From: Colwellia sp. 1_MG-2023 | GTDB lineage: Bacteria; Pseudomonadota; Gammaproteobacteria; Enterobacterales; Alteromonadaceae | Direction: 5' to 3' | Assembly: GCF_030546755.1 (NCBI RefSeq) | Contig: NZ_JAUOPE010000002.1 | Span: 248,001 to 312,000, forward strand | Length of the DNA: 64,000 nt | Part shown: positions 55,214 to 64,000 of the stretch, piece by piece | Layout: every line of letters begins with the position of its first letter | Position numbering within the stretch: the first letter of the stretch is position 1 | Translations under genes and position numbers: made by a program | Notes under the pieces: generated by a model | Database searches by the model: none | The model's input: the letters and a program-made list of their open reading frames with translations, nothing else | What the model was told of the DNA's origin: nothing

Positions 55214-58200
55214 ATGCTATTCACTGGTTCATTAAATACTCAAAACAGCATACGTCAAAAAATTCGTGAATTTTATCGCATTGATGAAAATGATGCCGTA
55301 GATCACATTTTACCATTAGCAGAAGTGAACGTTAGTGCCAGAAGTCGAGCATGGGAACGCGCGCGTAAAATGGTGTTAAAAATTCGCCAAGACCAAGCGG
55401 GCAATGGTGCTATTGACGCTTTATTACAAGAGTACTCTCTTTCAAGTGAAGAAGGTGTGGTATTAATGTGTTTAGCAGAGGCCTTATTACGTGTTCCTGA
55501 TAAGCATACACAAGATGAATTAATTCGTGACAAAATCTCGCAGGGTCAATGGAGTAGCCATTTAGGTAGCAGTGATTCTTTGTTTGTAAATGCTTCTTCT
55601 TGGGGATTATTAATCACTGGCTCTATGGTGAATTACGCCGATAAACGCAACCAAGACAGCTTTAGTTTATTGAAAAAAACCATCGGCCGTTTGGGTGAAC
55701 CTGTAATTCGTAAATCAATGAACTATGCCATGAAAATTATGGGCAAACAGTTTGTTATGGGCGAAACCATCAAAGCCGCAACAGAGCGTGCCGCAACCAA
55801 AGAACAGCAAGGTTATGTTTATTCTTACGATATGCTTGGTGAAGGTGCTCGCACAATGCGTGACGCTGAACGTTATTTAAAAGCTTATCAAGACGCGATT
55901 GTCACAATCGGTGCTGCCGCTGTGGCATCAGGTAAAAATGATCCACGTAAAGTACCGGGCATTTCAGTAAAATTATCCGCTATTCATCCTAGATACGAAT
56001 TTACCCATAAAGAGCGCGTCATGGCTGAAATAGTGCCAAAATTAAAAGCGCTTTGTTTACAAGCTAAGCAATACAATATTGGCTTAACCGTTGATGCAGA
56101 AGAATCTGAACGATTAGAAATATCGCTCGATATTATTGAAGCGGTTTTTTGTGATAACGACTTAGCCGACTGGAATGGTTTTGGTCTTGCTCTACAAGCT
56201 TATCAAAAACGTGCCATTTTCGTGGTTGATTGGTTACGAGAACTAACTGAAAAAGCCGGCCGTAAAATGATGGTTCGCTTAGTAAAAGGTGCTTATTGGG
56301 ATAGCGAAATTAAAAATGCCCAAAAAGATGGTTTGCAGCATTTTCCTGTGTTCACTCGTAAATCATCTACCGATGTTTCATATCATGCTTGTGCGAACAA
56401 ATTGTTAGCCTACAGAGATACCATTTATCCGCAATTTGCTACACATAATGCCTATACAGCAGCAACCATTGTAGAATTGGCGGGTGATGATAAAGAAGGT
56501 TTTGAATTCCAATGTTTACATGGCATGGGCGATTCTTTGTATGATCAAATAGTCAGTAATGAACACATCCAATGTCGTATTTATGCGCCTGTTGGTCAAC
56601 ATGAAGATTTACTCGCTTACCTTGTACGTCGTTTATTAGAAAACGGTGCAAACTCTTCATTTGTTAATGCAATTGTTGATGAATCTCAACCAGTTGAATC
56701 TTTATTAGAAGATCCAGTAGAAAAAACTCAACGCTTAAAAGATAAATACAATAATCAGATTATTAAACCTATCGCATTATATTATGACAAAAAAGGCCAA
56801 GGGCGTGATAACGCAAAAGGTTTAGATTTAACCGATATAAACAGCATTACGCCTTTAAAAGAATCATTAGATCAGTGGCTAAAAGACAACTTAATTAGCA
56901 GCAACGATGTGCCAAAAGACGCGATTGCAGTAAAGAATCCGGCAGATCACAGCGAAGTCATTGGTTTTCATCATATCCATAGCAAGGATGATATGCTAGC
57001 GATGATCGATACTGCACAAGCAACCTTCGAATCATGGTCTAACACACCGGTTTCAGAACGTGCCGATTTATTATGCCGCGTAGCTGATATTCTTGAACGT
57101 CACACAGACGAATTAATTGCTTTATGTATTAAAGAAGCCGGTAAAGTTGCTCAAGATGGTATTGATGAAGTTCGAGAAGCCGTTGATTTTTGTCGCTATT
57201 ATGCTCAAAGAGCCATTGAACTTGAAGCAGATGAACGTTTAGAAGCTCGTGGTGTTGTGTTATGTATTAGCCCGTGGAACTTCCCTCTAGCAATCTTTTT
57301 AGGTCAAGTTGCTGCCGCCATTTCTACCGGTAATACCGTGTTGGCTAAACCTGCAGAGCAAACAAGTTTAATTGCCCTTCGCACCATTGAATTAATGAAA
57401 TCAGTGGGCTTACCAGAAGGCGTGGTACAAGCAGTTATTGCCAGAGGAAGCCAAGTAGGCAGCGTGATAATTCCAGATGAACGCATTCAAACCGTTATGT
57501 TTACCGGCTCAACCGCAACAGGTACTTTAATTTCACAGACCTTAGCAGAACGTGGTGGCGATCAAGTACCCTTGATCGCAGAAACCGGTGGCCAAAACTG
57601 TATGATTGTTGATTCTACCGCGCTACCTGAGCAAGTAGTTGATGATGTTATTTCATCCGGTTTTCAATCGGCAGGTCAACGCTGTTCAGCATTACGTGTT
57701 TTATTTTTGCAAGAAGATATCGCCGATAATGTTATTACTATGCTCAAAGGCGCATTAGCAGAATTACATGTTGGTGATCCGGCACAGTTAAGCACAGATA
57801 TCGGCCCGGTAATTGATCAAAAAGCGCTTGATGCACTTAATGCTCACAGCGATTACATGCAGTCAAAAGGGCAGCTTTTATATCAATGTGAAGTATCAAC
57901 GGCATCAAAAGATAACGAGCACTTCTTTTTTGCGCCTCGCCTTTACGAAATCAGTGATATCGATGTTTTACAACAAGAAGTATTTGGTCCTTGTGTACAT
58001 ATAGTTCGCTTTAAAGGCAATGAAATAGAAGCCGTTATTGATAAAGTAAATGGTACAGGTTTTGGTTTAACTATGGGGATCCATACTCGCATAGAAAAAC
58101 GAGCGTTTAATTTAGCCAAACTGTCACGTGCCGGTAATATCTATATTAACCGCAACATGATTGGCGCAATTGTTGGCGTTCAACCTTTTGGTGGCCGAGG

Positions 58201-59041
58201 ACTTTCAGGTACAGGACCAAAAGCGGGTGGGCCAAATTATTTAACTCGTTTAGTAAAAGAAAAAGCAACACCAAGCCCAGAACAATTTAACTTGTTACCT
58301 GCGCAAGTAGATGCGTTAGATGGCGGTGAAGAGTCGGTTAAAGAAGCGAATATCATTATGGATAAAGCCAATTCTGCTGAAAAGAATTGGCGTTTAACGG
58401 ATTTAAATACCCGCATTTCATGTGTACGTCAGTTGCTAGCTAAAATTGCTCATGTCGGTATTGTAGATGATTTAGCAGACGATTTAGACAGAACATTAAT
58501 GTCGGCTCGTTCGCAGTTAATCAATATTGAAAAACGTTTGAAAAAACCAACGTTATTGCCTGGGCCAACAGGTGAGTCAAATATCTTATATTTGGAAAAC
58601 CGCGGTAACTTAATTTGTTTTGCCGATAAAAATGTAACTTTCCATTTTTGGGTATTATCAATTGTTACTGCATTAGCTACAGGAAACACTGTTATTACGG
58701 TAGTTTCAGACTTATTTTACGACGAAGCATTGGCCTTTAGAGACAAGTTTATTGCGACAGGTGAAGATAAAAATGTATTCCAAGTAGCTCGCTTACGTCA
58801 TTTATCAACCATGTTAGAGCATCCAGCTTTATCAGGTATTGTGGTCGATAGTTTATGTGATCGTAAACATTTCTTCAGTGAAAAGTTAGCAGAGCGCCCA
58901 GGAGCAATATTGCCGGTAATTAGTTCTGAATATTTAGATAATTTAATTCAGCGTTTAACGACAGAAAAAACCATCAGTATTGATACCACGGCGTCAGGGG
59001 GTAACACCTCATTAATGACCTTGATTGAAGAAGACGAATAG
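55214..59041 (+). CDS. putA: Bifunctional proline utilisation protein PutA (no DNA-binding domain)
   Basis: Oxidises proline to glutamate through a FAD proline dehydrogenase and an NAD-dependent pyrroline-5-carboxylate dehydrogenase. In 1275 residues, the PRODH barrel is about 180-470 (DAEESERLEISLDI, MMVRLVKGAYWDSEIK, YLVRRLLENGANSSFVN). The ALDH domain is about 570-1030 (SPWNFPLAIFLGQ, FTGSTATGT, catalytic Cys about 824 in SAGQRCSAL, ETGGQN, PFGGRGLSGTGPKAGGP). A C-terminal extension (about 1070-1275) resembles the ALDH-like tail of long PutA forms. The N-terminal ribbon-helix-helix of E. coli PutA is missing, so it should not repress its own gene. It is divergent from an Lrp-type regulator. 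Confidence 0.95.
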   Translation: MLFTGSLNTQNSIRQKIREFYRIDENDAVDHILPLAEVNVSARSRAWERARKMVLKIRQDQAGNGAIDALLQEYSLSSEEGVVLMCLAEALLRVPDKHTQDELIRDKISQGQWSSHLGSSDSLFVNASSWGLLITGSMVNYADKRNQDSFSLLKKTIGRLGEPVIRKSMNYAMKIMGKQFVMGETIKAATERAATKEQQGYVYSYDMLGEGARTMRDAERYLKAYQDAIVTIGAAAVASGKNDPRKVPGISVKLSAIHPRYEFTHKERVMAEIVPKLKALCLQAKQYNIGLTVDAEESERLEISLDIIEAVFCDNDLADWNGFGLALQAYQKRAIFVVDWLRELTEKAGRKMMVRLVKGAYWDSEIKNAQKDGLQHFPVFTRKSSTDVSYHACANKLLAYRDTIYPQFATHNAYTAATIVELAGDDKEGFEFQCLHGMGDSLYDQIVSNEHIQCRIYAPVGQHEDLLAYLVRRLLENGANSSFVNAIVDESQPVESLLEDPVEKTQRLKDKYNNQIIKPIALYYDKKGQGRDNAKGLDLTDINSITPLKESLDQWLKDNLISSNDVPKDAIAVKNPADHSEVIGFHHIHSKDDMLAMIDTAQATFESWSNTPVSERADLLCRVADILERHTDELIALCIKEAGKVAQDGIDEVREAVDFCRYYAQRAIELEADERLEARGVVLCISPWNFPLAIFLGQVAAAISTGNTVLAKPAEQTSLIALRTIELMKSVGLPEGVVQAVIARGSQVGSVIIPDERIQTVMFTGSTATGTLISQTLAERGGDQVPLIAETGGQNCMIVDSTALPEQVVDDVISSGFQSAGQRCSALRVLFLQEDIADNVITMLKGALAELHVGDPAQLSTDIGPVIDQKALDALNAHSDYMQSKGQLLYQCEVSTASKDNEHFFFAPRLYEISDIDVLQQEVFGPCVHIVRFKGNEIEAVIDKVNGTGFGLTMGIHTRIEKRAFNLAKLSRAGNIYINRNMIGAIVGVQPFGGRGLSGTGPKAGGPNYLTRLVKEKATPSPEQFNLLPAQVDALDGGEESVKEANIIMDKANSAEKNWRLTDLNTRISCVRQLLAKIAHVGIVDDLADDLDRTLMSARSQLINIEKRLKKPTLLPGPTGESNILYLENRGNLICFADKNVTFHFWVLSIVTALATGNTVITVVSDLFYDEALAFRDKFIATGEDKNVFQVARLRHLSTMLEHPALSGIVVDSLCDRKHFFSEKLAERPGAILPVISSEYLDNLIQRLTTEKTISIDTTASGGNTSLMTLIEEDE

Positions 59042-59061
59042 TCGACGTCGACTGACCAAAC

Positions 59062-59092
59062 AAAGGCTCTATAAATTGTAGAGCCTTTTTTT
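59062..59092 (+). terminator. Intrinsic terminator after putA
   Basis: AAAGGCTCTA and TAGAGCCTTT pair across a seven-base loop and run into seven Ts, 21 bases past the stop. Confidence 0.92.
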
Positions 59093-59150
59093 CCTCAATT
59101 TTAAATGGATAATCACAGCCGCTTCAAAAGTTAATATTGAATAAAAACAG

Positions 59151-60554
59151 TTAAGAAAAGTTAACGCTATCATTCAATGGCAAAGATAAAGTTACGGCAA
59201 CGCCTTGATTTTCTATGCCTTGATTATCTAAGCCTTGGTTATCAACTTCAACATTTTTCAACTTAATTAAGCCGTTATGATTAAACATTATTTGCCGACA
59301 TAACGTCAGGCCAATACCACTGCCTTGGTTTTTAGTGGTGTAAAATGGTACAAAAACGTTATCTAAGTTGGCAATTCCCGCGCCTTGATCTTCAATAGTA
59401 ATATGTTGCCACGCACCTTCTTGACGAGCGCTGACGTGAATGATTTTTTCGCTTTGCTGCGCCATGGCTTCCACGGCATTTTTAAAAATATTAATCATGA
59501 CCTGCTCAAATTGATTCTTATCAGCGCTAATCTTTAATGTTGCATCAATATCCGTAATCACGCGACACATAGGGAATAACGCAGCAAGATTGTCGAGCAT
59601 AGTTTTAAACGCAAGGGTTGAAATGTTTGGTTTTGGTAAATGTGCTAATTGGCTGTAACTTGCAATAAACTCGCTTAAAGACCCCGCCCTTTCATTAATA
59701 ATACCTATGCCATCAAGTAACGATGTTTGTTGTTTTTCATCCGCTAATTTTTGCAGTTTTGACTGCATAGTTTGACTAATTGCCACAATAGGCGTTAATG
59801 AATTATTCAGTTCATGACTTAAAACACGTAATAAGCTTTGCCAGGCTTTTCGCTCTTTTTCCATTAACAAGCGTTCGGCATTAGTAAGCATATAAAGTTG
59901 ATGCTTTTTACCTTCACTTAAAAAAGCTTCTTTTAATAAAAAATGCTCGCCCGTTAGTTGAGTATGACTAAAATCAACAATGCCAGAAGTCGCATTTTCG
60001 ATTTCCTCGCCAATTAACGTGGATGACAGCAGTGTGTTTTCAATATTATTTACCTTACCCAGCACTAATTTTTTCGCGGAGGCATTGGCCATCACGACCA
60101 AACCAGTTTCATCAGTAGCAAGCACAATGGCATCCATTTGCTCCATAATGCGCTCTAGCAATAATCGCGACTCTTTTGCTTCAATTTTGTGTTTCGATAA
60201 AGTATCGGCCAACTCATTAATTAAATTGAGTAATTCTTGAAAAGCTTGGTTGGTTTGTAAGCGTCCTCTTAGGGTGTAATCGCCATCAATCATAGATTCA
60301 ATTAAATTCGACAAGGTACGAATTTGATAATCAGAATTGAGCTGACTTGCCACCACAACATAACTGCACAACAGAGTAAGTATGATGATAATAAACGCAA
60401 TGAGATATAAAGAAATATCAGCTAAGCACAACGCGACTATCGTGATAGTAAAGCAAGGGACACAAACCAATAGCACTAACTTGAGCTGATTATCGCCTTG
60501 ATAATATTTAGCATTTCCCAATACCCACTGACGAGCCGATTCAAACAAGTTCAT
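59151..60554 (-). CDS. Membrane sensor histidine kinase, NtrY-like
   Basis: Sensor kinase of 467 residues: two adjacent membrane helices near the N-terminus (about 24-67), a short HAMP-like linker, a PAS-like domain (ERIMEQMDAIVLATDETGLVVMAN), HisKA with His247 in VLSHELNNSLTP, and HATPase with NIFKNAVEA, DQGAGIA and GSGIGLTLCRQI. Near the end the coding sequence has three 15-base repeats giving DNQG/ENQG-type peptide repeats. It overlaps the upstream sigma-54 activator gene by 14 bases, so the two form a two-component pair. Confidence 0.9.
   Translation of the reverse strand: MNLFESARQWVLGNAKYYQGDNQLKLVLLVCVPCFTITIVALCLADISLYLIAFIIIILTLLCSYVVVASQLNSDYQIRTLSNLIESMIDGDYTLRGRLQTNQAFQELLNLINELADTLSKHKIEAKESRLLLERIMEQMDAIVLATDETGLVVMANASAKKLVLGKVNNIENTLLSSTLIGEEIENATSGIVDFSHTQLTGEHFLLKEAFLSEGKKHQLYMLTNAERLLMEKERKAWQSLLRVLSHELNNSLTPIVAISQTMQSKLQKLADEKQQTSLLDGIGIINERAGSLSEFIASYSQLAHLPKPNISTLAFKTMLDNLAALFPMCRVITDIDATLKISADKNQFEQVMINIFKNAVEAMAQQSEKIIHVSARQEGAWQHITIEDQGAGIANLDNVFVPFYTTKNQGSGIGLTLCRQIMFNHNGLIKLKNVEVDNQGLDNQGIENQGVAVTLSLPLNDSVNFS
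59202..59246. repeat. Three 15-base tandem repeats inside the kinase gene
   Basis: Copies at 59202-59216 (GCCTTGATTTTCTAT), 59217-59231 (GCCTTGATTATCTAA) and 59232-59246 (GCCTTGGTTATCAAC) encode, on the minus strand, VDNQG-LDNQG-IENQG near the end of the kinase. The period keeps the reading frame, so copy-number change would lengthen or shorten the protein by five residues. Confidence 0.85.
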
Positions 60555-61926
60555 ATTTACTCAAACGACGATAATAGCCACTTCGACTTAACCCTAACGA
60601 CTTTGCCGTTTCCGTGGCATTACCTTGGAAAAAAGCTAACCGTTTAATAAGCACTTTACGCTCGATAGCTTCAAGACTCAAACTAGGATCATCTAAAGAT
60701 TCACCATTATCTTCAGACACTTTTAACATTAAATCATCTGCATCAATACACGCTTTTTTGCAGGTAAATAACACGCGTTCCATCAAATGACTTAACTCAC
60801 GAATATTGCCCGGCCACTGATATTGTTGCAGCGCTAAAACAGCTTCATCGGTTAATTGGGGCAAAGTACGATGATATTTAGTACTAAACTGTAAGAGAAA
60901 ATGTTCAGCTAATGCAGGGATATCTTCAATACGTTCATTAAGTGATGGTACACGTAATTCAATGGTATTGAGACGATAATATAAATCTTCTCTAAACTGG
61001 CTGTTTTTGATATCGGCTAATAAATCACTATTGGTTGCTGAAATAATTCTGACATTCGCTTGTAATGATTTACTACTGCCAACGGCTTCAAATTTTTGCT
61101 CTTCTAAAACTCGTAATAATTTCGCTTGTTGCGCAAAAGGAATATTGGCTAATTCATCTAAAAACAACGTGCCTTGCTCTGCCATTTCAAATCGACCGAC
61201 GCGACTTTCTTTGGCATCAGTAAATGCGCCCTTAACATGACCAAACATTTCACTTTCAAATAACGATTCAGGAATAGCTCCCATATTCACCGGTACAAAG
61301 GAATGCTTGGCACGATTTGATACTTGATGCACATAAGAAGCTAGCATGCTTTTTCCGGTGCCGTTATCCCCCGTCAGTAAAATACTCATTTCACTTTGTG
61401 CTAAATCATCAAGCGTTGATAACAGTTTTTGCATAACTGGCGATTGAGCAATGATACCTTGTCGATTACTCGGATGCGACTGCGAGGTAAGTAATTGATT
61501 TTGCTGACTAAGTCGTTGAGCTTTTTTATCTGACTGCACAATTGCTAATTGATTAGCAATTGCACTGAGCATACGCTCATTTTTCCAAGGTTTTTGAATA
61601 AAATCTTTGGCCCCTGCTTGCATGGCCTCCACAGCAATATCTATGGTTGCCCAACCTGTCATCACAATAATGGGAATATTTAATTCAAGCGAAGTGATAG
61701 CAGATACCAACGAAATTCCTTCTGCCCCAGAAGTAGTGTCATGTTGAAAATTCATATCCAGTAACACTAAATCAACCGCTTGATTTTTAACACTTGCTAA
61801 AGCCGCTTCAGGTGTTGTTACGGCTAAAATATCAAAGCCTTCATCGGCAAGAACAAATTTTAAGCTGGCAATGATGTTGATATCATCATCTGCTATAAGA
61901 ATTTTTTTCGTCACTATGGTACACAT
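60541..61926 (-). CDS. Sigma-54-dependent response regulator, NtrC family
   Basis: Activator of 461 residues. The receiver domain has phosphoacceptor Asp57 in LVLLDMNF, the AAA+ domain has Walker A GDNGTGKS and Walker B with GTLFLDELAN, and the C-terminal Fis-type HTH is TAKSLGLSRSGYYRRLSKYE. The loop that contacts sigma-54 reads GAFTDA (about residues 233-238) where most activators have GAFTGA; the Thr needed for sigma-54 binding is kept. It overlaps its kinase partner by 14 bases. The genes it controls are unknown; the MacB-type permease on the same strand just upstream is one candidate. Confidence 0.92.
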   Translation of the reverse strand: MCTIVTKKILIADDDINIIASLKFVLADEGFDILAVTTPEAALASVKNQAVDLVLLDMNFQHDTTSGAEGISLVSAITSLELNIPIIVMTGWATIDIAVEAMQAGAKDFIQKPWKNERMLSAIANQLAIVQSDKKAQRLSQQNQLLTSQSHPSNRQGIIAQSPVMQKLLSTLDDLAQSEMSILLTGDNGTGKSMLASYVHQVSNRAKHSFVPVNMGAIPESLFESEMFGHVKGAFTDAKESRVGRFEMAEQGTLFLDELANIPFAQQAKLLRVLEEQKFEAVGSSKSLQANVRIISATNSDLLADIKNSQFREDLYYRLNTIELRVPSLNERIEDIPALAEHFLLQFSTKYHRTLPQLTDEAVLALQQYQWPGNIRELSHLMERVLFTCKKACIDADDLMLKVSEDNGESLDDPSLSLEAIERKVLIKRLAFFQGNATETAKSLGLSRSGYYRRLSKYELV

Positions 61927-61992
61927 TTCCGAAGTTATGTATTCACTTTAAGTAATATTCACTCAAGGAACAAGTTTTGAATCAAGATGAAA

Positions 61993-62022
61993 AAGCAGAT
62001 AAAGTTGCTGATTTATCTGCTT
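61993..62022 (-). terminator. Terminator after the MacB-type permease gene
   Basis: AAGCAGATAAA and TTTATCTGCTT pair across an eight-base loop. The minus strand then has a T-run, 28 bases past the permease stop and before the activator gene. Confidence 0.85.
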
Positions 62023-62050
62023 AGATCATTAATACGATATGCGAGCTAAG

Positions 62051-64000
62051 TTACTCATACCTGAGCGCTAAACTCGGTTCCATTTTCACGGCTCGTCTGG
62101 TCGGCAAATAAGTGGCAAACATCACCACTAATGACAAACCGACAGCCACGACAATTGCTTGCATAAAATAGATGGCTATTGGAAAGATTCCTTCAGTAAA
62201 TTTATGAAAGCCAAAGGCAAGTAAATAAAACAGCACCATCGCAAGACCAAGACCAATCAATAATTGTTTAGCGCCCTGCTTTAAAAACATGTTTATAATG
62301 CTTTTGTCGGTTGCGCCAACTGCTCTTCTAATACCCACTTCGTGCGTTCGCTGTGCTACCGAGTTAGCCGTTAAACCATAAATGCCGACCATAGCAAGCA
62401 GTAAAGCAAAAAATCCGGTACCAAAGGTAATATTAGACATTAATCGCATTGAATCTCGCATCATGTTTCGATTCTTATCTGACGGTTGAACTTCATAGGC
62501 TAATTCTATATTTCTATCCGTTTGAAACATGGCTTGGTAAAAAATTTCTGCTCGGTTTTTTGCATTAGGCTGAACACGATAATGTAAAATCTGAAAAGAG
62601 TCAGCGAACTGTAGGCCTGACAAGTATATTTCATCAGCGCTATCACGTTTGCCAAACAATTTACTGGCATTCATGCGATTGCTAACCACCCCGACAATCA
62701 CTACTTTCTCATCTTTATCATCGACGTTAATCACAAAACTTTTTTCTAATGGCGATTCACCTGACCAATATCGATTCGCCATGGATTGACTAATAATGGC
62801 AACTTTTTGCTGGCCTAATTTATCCATATGGGTAAATTGCCGTCCCGCTTTTAGCTCAATACCCACCGTAGCACTATCACCTATCACGCTAATAGTATCA
62901 ATTTTTGGCTTATCTTCTTCCGCTTGGTATTCATGCCCATCCAAGCTTATTGCTGAAGGCCCCATCCAATTATGGGTGATAACATCAACTACTTGAGGGT
63001 TAGATTTAAGTCGTTCGATTAACTCGTTCAATAACGCTAATTGTTGTAGCTGATCGGTATATTTTGATTCTGGTATAGTAAAGCGTGCCGTCATTACATT
63101 CTGATAATTATCTCCCATATCCATATTAATAAATTTATGCGCAATAAAGGCCGATATCGAGCCAATAAGCATTAATACTGCGACTAAAAATACTTGTGTG
63201 GTAACTAATATTCGAGACAAACGTCCTGACTTTTTACTTTGTGCGCCTCTAGTGCCATCTCTTAATACCAAATTAATATCTTGATTTGCAGAACGCCAAG
63301 CGGGTAAAAAAGTAGATAATAAAATAGTGACTAAAGTAAATAAAATAGCCATCGACAAGGTTGCGCCGTCCATACCATAATGCCACCAAAACGCTCCACC
63401 ATTAGGTAGCCAAGAACTCAGCACAATTTCAGTATAATCAAGCACGGCGGCAACCAATAACACGGAAAGCAAAGCACCAAGACAAGTAATAATAGTTCCT
63501 TCCCACATTAACTGACTCACTAATCGCTTAGTTTTTGCCCCTAATGCTGCTCTGATGGCGGTTTCTTTTTGACGCTCAATGGTTCGAGCAAACAACAAAT
63601 TACCAACATTAATACAAGCAAGTAACAAAATTAACCAAGAGATAAGCATTAAAAAAGCAAATACAATATTGCCATCATTGCCTGTTTGAGCCATTTGAAA
63701 TGTCAATAATTGCACGGTTTTATTAAGCTCTGGCAAGTCATATAATTTGACGTTTCGTTGATAAATTTGATTTATCGCTTGACCCAGCTCTTGCTCTGCT
63801 TGCGCAATTTCTACGCTTTGCTTTAACCGCGCATAAGCATAATAACTCGCACTTTTTTCAGGATCATCATTAAAGTAACTATTCGTTAAAGGCAGCCAAA
63901 TTTGTGATGAATGCGGAAAGCGGTAAGCCTTTGGCATCACACCAATAATTTCCGTAATTTGGCCATTAAGCACCATAGTTTTTTCTAGAATGTCATTACT
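62051..64000 (-). CDS. MacB/FtsX-type ABC permease (5' end missing)
   Basis: The reading frame continues past the right edge; the residues before its first in-window Met (SNDILEKT) are already coding, so at least 649 residues are seen. The first part is the end of a MacB periplasmic core domain (IIGVMPKAYRFPHSSQIWLP). An FtsX-type membrane domain (LMLISWLILLLACINVGNLL), a second periplasmic domain and a second FtsX domain ending YLPTRRAVKMEPSLALRYE follow. This two-FtsX architecture is typical of long permeases of MacB-like export systems. No ATPase gene is in the window. The substrate is unknown. Confidence 0.85.
   Translation of the reverse strand, partial: SNDILEKTMVLNGQITEIIGVMPKAYRFPHSSQIWLPLTNSYFNDDPEKSASYYAYARLKQSVEIAQAEQELGQAINQIYQRNVKLYDLPELNKTVQLLTFQMAQTGNDGNIVFAFLMLISWLILLLACINVGNLLFARTIERQKETAIRAALGAKTKRLVSQLMWEGTIITCLGALLSVLLVAAVLDYTEIVLSSWLPNGGAFWWHYGMDGATLSMAILFTLVTILLSTFLPAWRSANQDINLVLRDGTRGAQSKKSGRLSRILVTTQVFLVAVLMLIGSISAFIAHKFINMDMGDNYQNVMTARFTIPESKYTDQLQQLALLNELIERLKSNPQVVDVITHNWMGPSAISLDGHEYQAEEDKPKIDTISVIGDSATVGIELKAGRQFTHMDKLGQQKVAIISQSMANRYWSGESPLEKSFVINVDDKDEKVVIVGVVSNRMNASKLFGKRDSADEIYLSGLQFADSFQILHYRVQPNAKNRAEIFYQAMFQTDRNIELAYEVQPSDKNRNMMRDSMRLMSNITFGTGFFALLLAMVGIYGLTANSVAQRTHEVGIRRAVGATDKSIINMFLKQGAKQLLIGLGLAMVLFYLLAFGFHKFTEGIFPIAIYFMQAIVVAVGLSLVVMFATYLPTRRAVKMEPSLALRYE

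Noticed and set aside
59041-59052. GTCGACGTCGAC palindrome immediately after the putA stop
   Set aside because: It is a 12-base palindrome next to a clear terminator. No repeat, no known site type and no symmetry with neighbouring sequence was seen, so I treat it as chance.

Overview
The window is an AT-rich stretch of a gammaproteobacterial chromosome. Protein content and gene order point to the marine Alteromonadales, most likely the family Colwelliaceae (Colwellia or Thalassotalea-like). This is an inference from: the mlaF | yrbG-kdsD-kdsC-lptCAB-rpoN-hpf-ptsN-rapZ-ptsO block; ArcA, ObgE, L27/L21, IspB, Mdh and ArgR of gammaproteobacterial type; two PEP-CTERM proteins; and a DUF3581 protein. 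No rRNA, tRNA, insertion sequence, prophage or CRISPR array was seen.

Layout. 1-9854: envelope and RpoN block. It runs from the 5' end of mlaF on the minus strand, through yrbG, Kdo synthesis (kdsD, kdsC) and the Lpt bridge (lptC, lptA, lptB), to rpoN, hpf, the nitrogen PTS genes (ptsN, ptsO) with rapZ, and mgtE. 9929-11974: pmbA and the ribosome-associated darP/yjgA. 12038-15064: a secreted M9 collagenase with a C-terminal dockerin, followed by a PEP-CTERM protein whose ectodomain looks cohesin-like. 15477-18203: an ABC exporter divergent from a TetR regulator, with three copies of a TGAC-N6-GTCA palindrome nearby. 18386-21290: an M16 protease pair. 21417-25929: a four-gene operon (DapA, a DapD-like acyltransferase, a LysA-like decarboxylase and an AstE-like desuccinylase) under a lysine riboswitch at 25712-25929. 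I consider this the most interesting part of the window.

26059-33620: a two-domain DsbA/HCCA-isomerase-like protein, rsmC, a sensor kinase with arcA, a radical SAM protein with folA, and a periplasmic binding protein. 33845-39273: obgE, rpmA-rplU, ispB, a PqiA-like membrane protein, mdh and argR. 39470-46788: a second PEP-CTERM protein, a DyP peroxidase, glnK-amtB behind a candidate NtrC/sigma-54 promoter, an HDOD protein, a DUF2797 protein divergent from a GIY-YIG protein, a DUF3581 protein and a PGPGW-type membrane protein. 46977-52636: a lysine-rich hypothetical protein, an exported ATP-dependent DNA ligase, a LysE exporter, an rRNA-type methyltransferase, an NSS transporter and a second HDOD protein. 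52754-59041: an M28 lipoprotein peptidase, and an Lrp-family regulator divergent from putA. 59151-64000: a kinase / sigma-54 activator pair and a MacB/FtsX permease that runs off the right edge.

The main functional groups are outer-membrane assembly with RpoN and nitrogen PTS control, nitrogen sensing (GlnK-AmtB), amino-acid metabolism (lysine operon, PutA, ArgR) and extracellular protein breakdown (collagenase, M16, M28). Starts were moved inward from the longest reading frame wherever a Shine-Dalgarno sequence or family alignment favoured a later start; each case is noted in its entry.
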